A stretch of 64,000 bases of DNA from Adiantum capillus-veneris (lineage: Eukaryota > Streptophyta > Polypodiopsida > Polypodiales > Pteridaceae): the NCBI GenBank assembly GCA_014529385.2, contig CM043945.1, positions 152,493,741 through 152,557,740 of the forward strand. The letters are read 5' to 3'. Below the pieces are notes generated by a model. That model had not been told where the DNA came from and did not search any database. It saw only the letters and a list, made by a program, of their open reading frames with translations. A program made the position numbers and the translations under genes. Shown piece after piece: positions 19,201 through 31,556 of the stretch; the first letter of the stretch is position 1, and every line of letters starts with the position of its first letter.

Positions 19201-20185
19201 AGGTAAACCACTCCTTGTTTGGAGACACATGAAGTGATGCCCCTGAGTCTATAATCCAGTCACTCAGTGCATTTCCATCAGATGCTGTAAGAAGAGCTGA
19301 GTCCATTGTATTCTTCAAGAAGTAGATGTCTCCTGACACTAGACTGTCATCCTCTGCAACAGTGTTTGTCACATTTATTTCTTGAATCTTCACTGAGGAC
19401 TTGTTCTTCTCACCATGGTCTTCAGCTTTCTCTTTGCCTTTTTCTGCTTTCCATTCTCTGCAGTCTCTTTTCATGTGACCCTTCTTGCCACAATGGTAGC
19501 ATTCTATGTCACTCTTGCCTTTAGCACTGCGGGACTTGCTACGAGACTGATTCCTCTTTCCACCTTTGTACTTTTCTTTGGTCCTTCCCCTGACAACTAA
19601 GGCTGTTCCTTTGCCTTTGTCCATTGTCTTTCTATTGGTTTCTTCAGTAAGCAGACTTCCTTCTACACCTGCTATGTTCAAACCATCTGGAGGTGCAGAA
19701 TTACTCAAAGCTGTGCGAAAAGTGTCCCAACTTTCCGGCAATGTGATCAACAGGAACATAGCTCTAACAGGTTCATCAAACTTGACACCTTGAGCTGACA
19801 ACTGACTATAGATTGTGTTGAATTCATTCAGATGATTGGACATAGGTGTCCCTTCTTTCATCTTCAAGTCAACAAGCTTCTTAAGCAAGTATACCTGTGA
19901 AGCTGCACTCTGCTTCTCATAAAGATCACTCAGCTTTAACCATGCTTGATAAGCCGACATCTCGTCTGCTACATTGAAGTAAACGCTTTTTGCCAAAGTC
20001 AGCATAATGGTAGAAAGTGCCAATTCATCTTCGTCCATATCTTCTGGTTTTATCCCCTTGAGCTTTATAGGTTTTATCTGCTTCTTTTGTACCAACACGT
20101 GCCAAATCTGCTTCTTCCACAATGGGAAATTGGTTCCATCCAGCTTCTTGATATTGTAAAGAGAAGTGTCCTGTGACCCAGCCAT
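16216..20185 (-). pseudogene. Gag-Pol polyprotein of copia family I copy 1
   Basis: Starts MAGSQDTSLYNIKKLDG at 20185. Gag ends in the zinc knuckle CYHCGKKGHMKRDC. Then follow protease (IIDSGASLHV), integrase (LWHSQLGHMS; HSDLCG; DNGGEYVS; NGVAERMNR), reverse transcriptase (ILYVDDMLIAG) and RNase H (FTDSDYAGD). Order PR-IN-RT-RH defines Ty1/copia. Against the plus-strand copy at 40165-44145 it has CAG to TAG near 18253 (KVL*KDSV), a 7-bp duplication frameshift near 17725, and GAA to TAA near 17369 (QQP*GFVEK). It also lacks a few residues in Gag (EWSEMD present in copy 2). It is non-autonomous now, but its parts could template a relative. Confidence 0.93.
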
Positions 20186-21284
20186 AGCTACGCTTCACAG
20201 TGGTTTACTTTCCTGGGAAAAATTCGGCAGAGTTTCCCCTGTAAACTGACCTCTGAACCAATATCAACGTGTCAAATGAACCAAGAAAGCTTCATATTCT
20301 GCATAAATTTAGACAGAGTCTCCTTTGTAAAATGGCTCTGGTGTACTCAAAAAACAGACCAAAAAACAACTCAAAAAACACTGTCTCTCTGACACTGTAA
20401 GCTGCGGGTAAACCTGTCCTGCACCTGTACTGTCTCTCACTGTCCTGTCACTGTCCTGTAAGCATAGACTGTGACAATGCCTCAACGGCAGTAAAGCAAA
20501 GATGCAATCCCAACTGTCTAACTCACAGTCAATACATCCTAGCTGCCTATCTAAGGGTGCTTGAGGGATCGATCCAAGACCTGTATCACCGAAAGGATCT
20601 CAACATTCGAGAATCCCCCAGCTCAATAAAACCTCACTCGACCCTCAACAAAGGCTGCAGTAAATCTGACAGTACATAGACTTCCCACAAAGGCATACAT
20701 CCACAAATTTCCCACTATATGCTGTAATCGCTGCGGCGGTTGTTTGCTGCGTGACTCACAGCCAGGAAACCCTCAACAAACATACATCATCTCTGACAAT
20801 ACATCCCATGTGGAAGTACCTGCAATGTCAGGATGAAATCTGGAATATCAAGCACCAAACACAAGCTACCTGATGAACTAGTGGATGTCGCCTACAGTCT
20901 GTGTGTAGATGCGCCCGTGTCGTATGTGACACGTCTCCAAGAACTGTGAGCCGTCCTTCGATGTGTAGACAGCCACAAATCAACACTCTAGGAGTGTCGA
21001 TATCCTCAGCACCTGCAGTCGTAGGCCGAAAACCCCAAATTTGCAGAGTCGGATCTGCACCCGTCGAGACCACGTAGTCGAAAATGGCCTGCGCAGACCT
21101 TTGTCGAAGCTGAACGGTGGCCGAGATGACTTCAGAATGAAATTCTGACAACACCAAGCCCTTTGAGCTCTCCCACGAGATTTGGGGCCGTGTCTTCGCC
21201 TGTCGAATTTCACTCCAATCTGAGTTGGTGACTCTAGCCTCCTACAATGCTGCCTCGAGCCTCGATCGGAGCTCTGATACCAGT

Positions 21285-21476
21285 TGAAGGAGTACGAGCG
21301 GAAGTGCGACGCGAGAGAGAGTGCGAGAAGAAGAGCACGACGATATGGTGAACTCGCTCTACTGTAATGTGTAGAGCATAGTGAGTTCTTATTAGGTTTT
21401 TACAAAAGAATATGTGTACATACCTGGCGGCCCGCCCACTTACTTGGGCGACCACATTGGGCTTTATACCCCAACA
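21285..21476 (-). repeat. 5' LTR of copia family I copy 1
   Basis: 192 bp, nearly identical to 15935-16126. The primer-binding site complementary to initiator tRNA-Met (TGGTATCAGAGC) follows 2 nt beyond it, at about 21271-21282 on the minus strand. Confidence 0.95.
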
Positions 21477-21481
21477 CTTTA

Positions 21482-22403
21482 AATGACCAAAACGGAAAAA
21501 TTTGGAGCCGTTTTGACCACAAACGGCTCTGCTAATTAGTAATTTAACCAATTCCTTACACAACCCTTTTTGAGTCGTTTTTGGCCCTAATGAAATATTA
21601 ATAAAGTACTCAAGGGATTATTTGCTGATAGATATGGAATTGAAAAGCAGCAAATATGAGAGGGTAGCATGATGGAACATTGATTTGCCTATTGTAATCC
21701 GCTCAATGTGCATAGGTGGAAGCAAAAAAGAGTGTCTAATGCATATGTCCAATCATGGGACATCCTATTAATGCATACACAAAAATGCATGGAAAAAAAT
21801 ATGTTGTGCAGGAAGGATTTTGAGGGGGTTTTTTAGAAAGATGGTGTAGCTATAAAAGTATATGACATGGCTTTGCAAGCTGACACCCCATTAAGAATGG
21901 TTTTCGTTGTCGAGGATATGTGTTCTCATCTTCTTGTGCACTGTGCGTGAGTGTTGGACTCTACGACACTCCACCATTTTTAAGTTAATAAACTTCAACT
22001 CTTATGCTCATCTCTTCCAACATGAGCGACATGGCTTTAGATATGCTCAACTCTTCCAGCTTGAGCGTAAATCTAATAAATACGACTCTTACCACATAGT
22101 TTAATATGACTTGAAGCTTTGGGACTAATGCTTTGCTCATTTTATGGCTCAACAGCCAGACTGACTATGCCGAAGACTGCTTTTTGCACCATTACGACTT
22201 GACTTTTTAAATTCTTATGCTTACTACAAATATTTATTCTGATAAAAGTGAGTTTGAATCCTCAAAAAGAGGATTAGTAAAGGACCAAATTGGCATTGTA
22301 GGTTTCTTTTGTCATAGCTGTTTTATCATATTCAAATCTGCATTTCGCATTGGTTGGTTTGTCCTTCTTTGATTGTGAAGACTCCATTATTTGTTTGTTT
22401 TAG
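21482..22403. other. Spacer between copia copy 1 and transposon copy 3
   Basis: AT-rich, no supported gene. The H3-like exons of gene A copy 3 would be expected here and are not visible, so that end is deleted or displaced. Confidence 0.45.
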
Positions 22404-24250
22404 ATCCACAATTGTCTGTGCTACTCCGAATAAAAAACACCCCTCATGGCATATTGGAGAGATGGTTTGTCCACTGTCCAATGCTTCAGGTCACAACTCT
22501 AGTGTTTTCATACGAATCAAATAATCATTGAACCTTCTATGCATTGAACTGGACAAACAAGTGGTATGGACTATCAACTCCATACGAGGAACACATTCAG
22601 AGATAAGAGTGTGAGTATTGATATAACCTTGAGTTTTTATTTGAGCTATGGATGATGACCTCAATATTGTAATAACAAATAACTTTCACTGTTCATAAAT
22701 GTGTAAAAAGATTACTTCACGTCTGTGCAAGGCTTTGTGAAAATCATGAACTCTACAGGGTAACCTTTAAAGCTGTCGAAGTGCCTAATCAAAGAGATCT
22801 AAATTCCTGTGGGGCTGGAGATGTCTTATCCACGTAGAGTACTACAGATTTTTTTTGCTTTGAATCCTTTTATGTCTAAGGTATTTCCGTGCTATGGTTT
22901 GGACCAACTTGATGCTATTATTAATTGAAGTATTGACCACAAGTTAACCTAATTTTGCAGAATGCTGTGAAAAATTATACATCGGAATATTTACAAAGGT
23001 ACCACGCATCAATGATTCAATATCTACTATCTCTTTCAACTTCAAGAGTTTTAGATGCAAAAGGCAGTTTTGTCGACGACCATATGATAACTTTAACAAT
23101 GACCGGTGAGGAGGAAGTCATGCCAGTTTCCACCATTGGAAACCAATTCCCTAAAACTGACCCCATATTAGAGGAACAGACACCGGTTGATCAATGTGAA
23201 GTAGACCACGCTCTTGAAAATGCAGATGTAAAATGCTCTTCAGAGATGAGGAGTGTAACAGAGGGTATATGCTAAGTAGAGGAGGATAAGGGAGTGCCTA
23301 TTATTGTGGCACACGATGAGGAACATGATCAATATGAGGGAGTCCAAGCTCCTGTAATTACTGATGTGAAGAGCTCTTCAGAGCTGAGAGAAGATACAAG
23401 TGTTTAGACCATGTAGAGGAGGCCAACGTTGCCAAATCAAAGCCAAGAACAGACAATAGATTAAGTTAACCATTCGGCCATGGAAACACAAGAGTCTTGT
23501 ACTGCACAACCACAAGAGGTGGATACCCTTGGCAATACAAAAGGGAACATCGACATGCAACAACAGAATGTCAACATTAGAAATGACCAGTATGGACTCT
23601 TGCTTCAAGTAGATATGGTTGTTCCTGTAATATCAATTGTACTTAAATAATATACTATTTTCCGTTTCTAACTACTTATATATATGCACACAATGATTGC
23701 AGAGACTAATTATTTTGGATCTCAATGGATTGTTGCTGCTACGACAGCCGTACAGTATACATACAGAGATCTCCGATTTATGTAGTTTTCGCTTGGGAAA
23801 TCTCAGAGTAGTAATTCGACTAGGCATAAAGGAATTTTTGAATTTTCTAATTCCACGGTTTAGGGTTTCTATCTGGTCTTCAATGCAAGCCCAAAATTTG
23901 AATCCCCTTGTTTCCATAGTTTGCAGTTTGGCTGAAATTCAGAGATCGAATTTTTATTTTGTGTATAGTCAAAGAAATTGTAATACCATTGCGGGACATT
24001 TCCACCTAACTAAAGCTAATGTACCACTTTTCTACAAGCCCTTTGAATAGATTAATGTGCCTTATGATGCTCTCAATACTTTGTTGATCGATGACGCACC
24101 ACATAAGGGTTTACTTAATCCACCCGGCACTACTATTTTCCCACCTTCATTTGAAGAGCATCTTCACGATTTTTACCTAGAGGATATTTTGGTCCCATAC
24201 CTGCAAAGAATGTACTTAAGCCTATTGAGCACATCGGAATTTATACTTAC
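22404..24250 (+). pseudogene. Gene A copy 3: Ulp1-like protease plus FCP1-like phosphatase, truncated
   Basis: Plus-strand exons recognisable by alignment to gene A at 50093-53326. Exon 22404-22610 (DPQLSVLLRIKNTPHGILERWF) contains the catalytic His-Trp site, but Trp is now TGA (NNH*TF) and a frameshift follows before the INSIRGTH segment. The next exon (to 22880) has VPNQRDLNSCG with the catalytic Cys, one inserted G and a stop. Exon 22961-23638 opens NYTSEYLQRYHASMIQYLL, then an acidic region with stops. Exon 23703-24250 encodes the phosphatase-like domain: RLIILDLNGLLLLR, IRLGIKEFLNFLIPRFRVSIWSS, NTLLIDDAPHKGLLNPPG, FYLEDILVPYLQ, with a TAG near 24048. The H3-like start is absent. Gene D follows tail to tail. 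Heavily decayed. Confidence 0.7.
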
Positions 24251-24320
24251 AAATGTACTTTTAGTAATTCATTGTTTATACATTAAATTGATATTGTCTA
24301 CCTGTTTATGTGTTTCGAAT

Positions 24321-24323
<3 letters not shown>

Positions 24324-24394
<71 letters not shown>
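24324..24394. repeat. (GA)n microsatellite between genes A and D, copy 3
   Basis: About 35 GA units between the 3' ends of genes A and D. The homologous interval of the big transposon (50016-50065) carries the same repeat in the same relative orientation. Confidence 0.95.
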
Positions 24395-24396
<2 letters not shown>

Positions 24397-24468
24397 TTGA
24401 GCAAACACTTGATATTAAGATTAAACTAATAAAAAAAGTTCCATTTTGTTGAAGCCATTCAGGCTAGA

Positions 24469-25994
24469 TTACATAGGTACACTTTGAATACGGCCAGAAA
24501 GATCTCCACACAGAAAATGCTTCTTCCTTCGTTGCATTACTCTTTGTCTACCCAGCAAGAAATAAAAGTTTACGGAGTCAATGTCGGTAGTCTCCTCCAC
24601 TATGTCATGTCGAAGTTGCAAAAGATTGCATTGCTGCCTTATTGTAATTACTGTCATAAGATTTAGGTCTTTGTCCACCATTTCCATGTCTATGACAACA
24701 TTGTTTTCCAAACTTGTTGCTCCTTGATCCATATGCACATAGCAACTTTCAACAATGTGAGAACGCTTGTACCAAAAGGAGATTATTAATTTCTGTGTTG
24801 CAAGCATATACTTGACAATGAAAGTGTCAAGAGCAATCTTGCAACATATGCTATCTGTTTCTTTCACATACCACACTCCATCAAGAAGCTTATCACACAA
24901 GAGGGAATCAAATGATTTGTAGAGCAGCATGGTTTTAGCAACATGTACATTGCAGGTATGAAATAACTCAACAAAGAGACCAATATGATAGAAATTTTCA
25001 AGTTTCACCAATAGAGTTTCGGAGAGACCTCTGAACATCCCTATAGAGTCTGCTCCTCAATGCCTCACTCATTGTTGTGTCGGGAACGGGCCAATCCACG
25101 GAGTTCCAACTGGTTGGTAGTGCAATCTTCACTAACTCTTCTCTCTGATTCCTTTGATTGAGTTGGTAGAAATGGTCATAGAAGAAAATACTCTCGTCTG
25201 CAAGGCTTTTGCTAGTTCTGACTACATATTGCAAGACCCCAATATGAGCATGGGCCACAGAGAGGAGTTCCAACTAGTTGGTAGTGCAATCTTCACTAAC
25301 TCTTCTCTCTGATTCCTTTGATTGAGTTGGTAGAAATGGTCATAGAAGAAAATACTCTCGTCTGCAAGGCTTTTGCTAGTTCTGACTGCATATTGCAAGA
25401 CCCCAATATGAGCATGGGCCACAGAGATGAGACCTATAATGCACTCCAGTGGCTCCCATTCCTCATATGAGGAAGGACAAACATTTGTGAATTTAAAAGA
25501 ATAGAAATAAATACAAACATCTATATAACCTATTTAAATATTTGTAATAAGAGAAGAAAAAAATAGATTCACATTTGAAATGTAAGATAACATTTATAGA
25601 GGAGTGCTAAATAATTAACTCACAGTTGCACCGTGGATTATGCACCATAGAGACATCGCCGCCATTAGCAATCACATCAGAGTGAGTGAAAACATGTTGA
25701 ACAAAGACCTCTTTCATAGTCTTCTTACCAACCTTGACTTTGAAATCCAGAACTCTTGCTTTCCATGCAGAACGAAACATATTTGTTTCTTTCGATATTT
25801 TTCTCCTTCTTAGCTACATAAGAACCTTTGCTTATCCTCTGCTCTTGCCACCTATTATCTATAGTGAGAGAGTTTGAGATTGAGATAGTGCTTATGGTAT
25901 TATATGGTCTTCTTGGCACACTAATGCTGAGGTTAGTTGGGGACAATGTAGAGCAACCTCTAGAACTTCTTGGGTGGGAAGAAGATGAAGCCAT
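24469..25994 (-). pseudogene. Gene D copy 3, unknown protein of the H3-Ulp1 transposon
   Basis: Start ATG at 25994 (MASSSSHPRSSRGCS). A Ser-rich N-terminus leads to SAWKARVLDFKVKVGKK and HSDVIANGGDVSMVHNPRC, with a donor near 25620 (AACT|GTGAGT). The second exon reads PSSYEEWEPLECIIGLISVAH, then FFYDHFYQLN, LPTSWNSVDWPVPDTTMSEA, LRSRLYRDVQRSLRN, FHTCNVHVAKTMLLYKSFDS, LLDGVWYVKETDSICCK and ends GRIQSVPM at 24469. Blocks match the plus-strand copy at 47681-49887. A frame change lies near 25800 and a 163-bp tandem duplication sits in the coding exon. I do not recognise the family. A TATA box lies just upstream. Its conserved place next to the terminal repeat says it belongs to the transposon. 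Confidence 0.6.
25101..25426. repeat. 163-bp tandem duplication inside gene D copy 3
   Basis: 25101-25263 is repeated at 25264-25426 with only a few differences (CTGGTTGG against CTAGTTGG; ACTACATA against ACTGCATA). 163 is not a multiple of three, so the duplication breaks the frame. It appears recent. Confidence 0.9.
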
Positions 25995-26027
25995 AGCTAT
26001 TATGGAGGGAGAATGAGTTTTGAAAGC

Positions 26028-26039
26028 CTTTTATAAAGG
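26028..26039 (-). promoter_or_regulatory. TATA box of gene D copy 3
   Basis: The minus strand reads CCTTTATAAAAGG about 35 nt above the gene D ATG. The leader would be very short. Confidence 0.55.
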
Positions 26040-26284
26040 TAGTGGATATCTTTTAATGAAGGGAGAGAGTTAGCTATCAACCAGTAGTAGTGAGGTTTCA
26101 ACAACTTGACGGCTAATGGCAGTGCACCCTACTTTGTGAGACGCGAAAATTACCTTATGAAAATGTGACATGTCTCAATATTTTAAAATGCTTTCTTTCA
26201 TCTTTGTGATATTTTCCATGCATTTCTATGTTACATTAAGGTTGCTGCTCATTGGTTGCACCTTCTTTTCTCTCTCTTCAATAA

Positions 26285-26317
26285 GGCCCTCCAAATGACC
26301 TCCAAAATTTCCTAATG
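26285..26317. repeat. Terminal inverted repeat, D side, transposon copy 3
   Basis: 33 bp matching, in reverse complement, the ends of the transposon at 47328-47360 and 60444-60476 with few differences. It ends TTTCCTAATG at 26317. The sub-terminal 130 bp (about 26150-26284) also match 47361-47480. Distance from TIR end to gene D ATG is about 323 bp here and about 353 bp in the big copy, both counted from the outer end. Confidence 0.8.
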
Positions 26318-26900
26318 CTTAATATGCATATGTGAGTTTGATCAAATGTAAATATTTAAACACTATTGGATTTGTTGGTTTTTGACTTTGACTTGTGGAG
26401 GTCAGCTGAAACTTCTGTTCTTGATGATCTTCATATAAGCATTTGTCTGCAAATTCTAATGGAATCTGGGTCAATTGGAAACTTCCAACAACCATATGAT
26501 CTTTCCATGGTTTCTGATTTGAAGAGGTCTATTGGCTAGATGCTCTAGGGCTTCTAACTGGTGTAGCATTTCCTGGTACATAAGCTGAGCTTGATGGATT
26601 TGCAACTCCCCCCTTCTTAGGGTGATCACTATAGCTTGCTTCATTGTAAGAGTTCAAAATTGTTTGGCTGTAATTTAGTCTCATCTTTTGGGACTGTGAA
26701 ACCACACTTTGGGTAGCATTGTTGTTGTTTGGCATATGTAAACCTTTTGCATAGTTTCCTATGTATCTCCTTGAAACATGACAAATTATTTCCCAAGTCA
26801 AGCTATAGATAGCATTATCTTTGCCCCGATATCATCTATCCCATGGGTCTCCTACGATAAGAGCTTTTGTGGTTTCAAGACCCAAGGCATCATAGATGCT
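26318..26900 (-). other. Degenerate retroelement-like flank of copia family II
   Basis: The minus frame 26529-26801 (Asn/Ser/Pro-rich, SDHPKKGGVANPSSS) is open but unrecognised. It may be the continuation of the zinc-knuckle fragment at 37867-38735, which lies on the other side of the copia insertion on the same strand. That link is inference. Confidence 0.35.
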
Positions 26901-26905
26901 AGACT

Positions 26906-27132
26906 TGTTGGAATTAGGGTTGCAGAGAAACACCCATAGCTTGCAGAAGACGAAGGAAGCTCAAGGCACACAATAGAGAAAGTGTTACTTAGTGTGCAAT
27001 GGAAAGATAGATAGCCCTATAGTGATGGGCGTATATACAATGCACAGAGGAAAAAACCTCCTAAAGAGGGAAAAAATGCCCTGGTGGTCCTAGTGTGTTC
27101 ACACACATCACTACCACATGTATATGGTAACA
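26906..27132 (-). repeat. 3' LTR of copia family II
   Basis: 227 bp, TGTTACCATATACATG to CCAACA on the minus strand. Related copies lie at 37143-37369 and 61371-61597. Confidence 0.92.
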
Positions 27133-27207
27133 AATCCCCCCTCAAGTGATGCGGTGAACGAAAGCTGGCACATGAGTAAAGGGAGGTGCCATGCCCTAAG
27201 GACGTGA

Positions 27208-30200
27208 TCAGTCCAAAAAGGGGAGTAAGCCCAAAGCTTTGCAGAAAGCTTCAAGCTTCTCATGAGACAATGCCTTTGTGAAAAGATCTGCAAGGTTGTC
27301 CTGTGTTGGCACATAAGCCAAGCTGATCTCTCCTGTTGAGAGCCTCTTCCTGAAATAGTGGTAATGCACATCAATGTTCTTTGTGCGAGCATGAAAAACT
27401 GCGTTTCTCGCAAGTGCCAATGCGCTCCGACTGTCAGTGTAGATAGTGTTGGCAGTGTCATGTCCAACCCCCAAATCATCCATAAGGCATCTGAGCCATA
27501 CACACTCAACCGTAGCTATGAAGACTGCCCTGTACTCAGCCTCACAACTCAAAGTGGCCACAGTAGGTTGCTTCTTTCTCAACCATGATATATATGAACT
27601 TCCAAGCATGAAACAAAAACCACTTGTGGAAACTCGCGTGTCAAAACACCCAGCCCAATCTGAGTCCGAAAAAGCATGTAAGTCTAGCGGCAATGATCTC
27701 CCCTTGGGATAAAACAAGCCAAGATGTAAAGTGCCACCAAGGTAGCGAAAAATCCTCTTGACAGCCTACCAATGCTTAGACCCTAGGCTATGCATAAATC
27801 TGCTGACCTGTGAGACTACAAACTGAATATCTGGCCTCGTGTTGCATACATAAATGAGGCAGCCAACAGCAGTTTGGTAAGAGTGACATCAGCTGGATTG
27901 CCAGCATCATGTAGATTCAACTTCAAACCTGTTTCCATGGGAGTGGCAATAGGTTTGCAATCCTCAAGTCCAAACTTACATAGCAATGTCTCTATGTAAC
28001 TTTTCTGACACAAGGAAATACCACCATTCACACTGCTTAAATTGTATACCCAAGTAATGATGCAACAACCCCAAATCTTTCATCTTGAAAGTAGAATTCA
28101 AATCATTCTTAAATTCAGAAATATATCTCTCATTTGGTCCAGTGATCAGCAAATCATCGACATAAAGAACCACAATGAGAAGTACATCATCCTCATGCTT
28201 TACATACAATGTGCTTTCTGTTGGATTGTTACAAAAGCCTCGTTTAACCAAATGAGTGTCAGCTTTCTCATACCAAGCACGAGGAGATTGCTTCAACCCA
28301 TACAAAGCCTTCTTACATCTGCACACTTTGTCTCTTGTCCTTTCATGAAAAAACCGCGAGGCTGTGTTACATAAACTTCCTCAAATATGTCCATCCAAGA
28401 AAGCAGTAACAATGTCTGATTGATGTACATCCCAACCAAAATGAGATTCCAATGCACATAGAAAACACACAGTAGTCATACGACAAGTGGGAGCAAAAGT
28501 CTCTTCATAATCTATGCATTTTTGCTGTGCAATAACCCTTTGCAACAAGTCGAGCCTCATGGCGATCGATCTCACCATCCGGCTTGCGTTTCAACTTGTA
28601 AACCCACTTTGTACCAATGGCGTTTTTGCCAGGAGGAAAATCACATAAAGTCATGTGTCATTTTCTATAAGTGCATCATATTCTGATTGCATGGCAGCCA
28701 TCAAATTTTCTGAATTCTGTGCTTCATCAAAAGACAGAGGCTCCTCAACATCATGTAAGCTAGACACAGCCAAAGCATAACAATCTGATGCATAAGATGA
28801 ATGGCGAGAGCCTGAACGAGTACGACTAGACAAAGGTGCATCCAATTTACTGTCACGCAAAGTGTGCACCAGCCATTTTGGCATACCTCTAGCCTGCTCA
28901 TTTTCAACCCTTTCCTCATCAAGTACTTCATGTACATCTGCATCAGTAATAGGCTGATCTGTAACATTTTCAGAAACCCCCATAGGCTGTACATTTGCCT
29001 CATTGGAAATTACATTCATATTTCCACCATTGAAAAGAGGCAACAAAGTGTCATAAATGTCCTGTGAGCTTACGTTACTGTCTCTAATAAATGACAACAA
29101 GCGCTGAACAAAATCTTCCACAAACACTACATCCAGTGAAACCAGAATATGCTTTGTTTGCGGATGATATAACATGTAATCTTTGCTTTTAGCACTACAA
29201 CCAACAAAAATACATTTGACAACCTTATCATCCAATTTCTGCGCTGTGTTTGTGGCACCAAAGCATATGCCAAACAACCCAAAACACGCATGTGCTCAAT
29301 AGAAGGCTTTCTATCATGCCATGCTTCATATGGAGTAATAGACTGCAAAGCTTTCGTAGGACACCTGTTAAGTACATATGTGGCACACATGATGGCCTCA
29401 AGCCAAAAAGAATGCGGCAAAGCTCGACTTTTGACCATACATCGTGCCATTTCCGTCAGTGACCTGTTTTTCCTCTCAGCAACACCATTTTGTTGAGGTG
29501 TCTAAGGCACTGTACATTGGTGTTTTATCCCACGACTAGAGAGAAATGTATTAAATTCATGAGACATATACTCCCCCCCTCGATCAGAACGGAGGGTGCC
29601 TATAGTACATTTCGAGAGATTTTTAGCCATAGCCAGAAATTGTTTGAAGCACATAAAAACTTTGGACTTCGCTTTAAGCGGAAATACCCATGCATGCCTG
29701 GATTTATCATCAATGAAAGTCACAAAGTACAGGTAATTGACCAAGGACGAAGCTTGCATGGGCCACAAACATCACTATGCACAAGCTGCAACCTGCATGT
29801 GGCCCGAACTGAACCATCCTTTGGAAACTTAGAACGCTGCATCTTACCCAAAATACAGCCTTCACAAACATGTTTGAAAGGTGCTTCAAGAGGCGTCAAA
29901 GAACCAACCATATCAGATTTCTGCAAACGCAGCAAACTAGCAAAATTCAGATGACCAAAACGTGCATGCAAAGTTTTGCATCTAAAATAGCCCTTGAATC
30001 TGCAACAACATTTGAAAAATTTTGTTCACACTTGTCATACAAAGTGAGCTTATACAACCCACGGCACAAAAGACCAGATGCAGCAATTTCATCACCAAAA
30101 CTGAGATCATGAACTATACATCTGTCATCCACAAATTTGACTACAAGTCCAAGTCTAGCAAGTGCGGATACAGACAAGAGATTCTTCTTGATCCCAGGTA

Positions 30201-31491
30201 CATAAAGTGCATCAACAAGTGTGAAGTAACTGCCAATTGCAACAGTAATCACAATCTTTCCAGCTCCTTGAACCGGATAAGAGGCATTGTTGGCACAAGT
30301 GACTGAATTCCCATGAGGGACAGACTCAAGAGAGGTAAAAAATTCACGATGTGAGGTAATATGCTTTGTAGCACCATTGTTGAAATACCACACATGTGAA
30401 TCTGCAGCAATTGACAAGCATGCATCATGGACAACAAGATTGTAAGTGCACTCTGCGCTAAAAGCCCATTCTGCATCAACATTAGCAACACATTCTCCTT
30501 TCACAGAAGACTCAACAATGGCTACATTTGTAGTGGAACCAGCATTTGCAGTGGAACCACCCTCTTTCTTCTTAGCCTCTTTGGCCTTCAACTTAGGACA
30601 TGACTTGATCAAGTGATCATTAGCTGTACAATAATAGCAACGCATCTTCTTTTTGCCCTTATCACCAGAATTGCCAAACGAAGTGCTTCCAGCAGAAGCA
30701 TTGGGAACATAAGTTTTGCCATTCGCAACAGAACCATAAGAAGTGGCTGCATTGTTGTTACCACCCTTTCTTTGAGAATCAATAAAAGCCTATTCAACTG
30801 CACGCTGTCTAGTCCTGTTTTTTTTGGAAAGTGACTCTTGCAACAACAATGTGCATAATGCATCAAACTTGACAACTTCTGGATTTCGTTGGGTCATAAG
30901 TATCCAAGTACTAGCAAAAGTCTGGTAAGAATATGGTAAGGCATCAAGAACAGTCTGCATAAGGGAACTGTCTGTAATGACTTCACCTGCAGAAATAAGT
31001 TTCTCATTGATATCCTTGACACTAGCAAGGAAGGTGTCCATATCATCTTCCTCATGCATAATATTTGACTCCAGCTCTTTACGCAGCAAAGCAATTTTAG
31101 CCTCATTGCGACTTGCATAAAGATCAGCCAAAATATCCCAAGCCTGTTTTGCATATTTTCCTGTGCATCCTTTACATCCCAACGAGCTTGTTCTGCTTTG
31201 CGACAACGCAATCAATGCATGAGCCTGTGCATCCTTTACATCCCAACGAGCTTGTTCTGTCATAGGCAAAACAACTCTAATAGCAGCAATCCTTGCAGCA
31301 AGACCTGCAACATCCTCAACATCGCCTACATCCTCGGAACCAGGACGTACATCAATGCCCTCCACAATATTCCAGACGCCCTTTGACACAAGAATGTGTT
31401 GCATCATATAAGCCCACATAGGGTAATTATCCCCATACAACTTGTCCTCAGCAGCAAACATCTTGAACACATCTGTGTTGTTGTCAACCAT
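27208..31491 (-). pseudogene. Gag-Pol polyprotein of copia family II
   Basis: Gag starts MVDNNTDVFKMFAAEDKLYG at 31491. A CCHC knuckle (CYYCTANDHLIKSC) lies near 30640. The protease core reads FNNGATKHITS, where the catalytic Asp is replaced by Asn. Integrase shows HARFGHLNFASL, VHSDVCGP and RSDRGGEYMS. Reverse transcriptase has VVLYVDDLLITG near 28160 and RNase H SDSDWAGCFDTRVSTSGF near 27660. About ten frame breaks split it. An internal duplication in Gag repeats the segment TEQARWDVKDAQ near 31150-31260. The element is dead. Confidence 0.9.
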
Positions 31492-31556
31492 GGTAAATTC
31501 TATACCTGATGTGAAAACTGCCCGAAAATAGGAGAAACGGAACGGGAACAACACGT

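Larger units (their letters stand above)
15935..21476 (-). mobile_element. Ty1/copia element, family I copy 1, full length
   Basis: Two 192-bp LTRs (15935-16126 and 21285-21476) differ at about two positions. The element is flanked by perfect 5-bp target duplications CTTTA (15930-15934 and 21477-21481). On the minus strand the 5' LTR is followed by TGGTATCAGAGC (initiator-Met primer site) and the 3' LTR is preceded by the purine tract AAGTGGGAGGT. Near-identical LTRs make it young, but its polyprotein is broken. It inserted about 260 bp upstream of gene T copy 1. Confidence 0.95.

Noticed and set aside
15930-21560. The similarity of AAATGACCAAAACGGAAAAATTT after 21481 to the transposon terminal repeat
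   Set aside because: Too many mismatches to call it the missing T-side end of copy 1.
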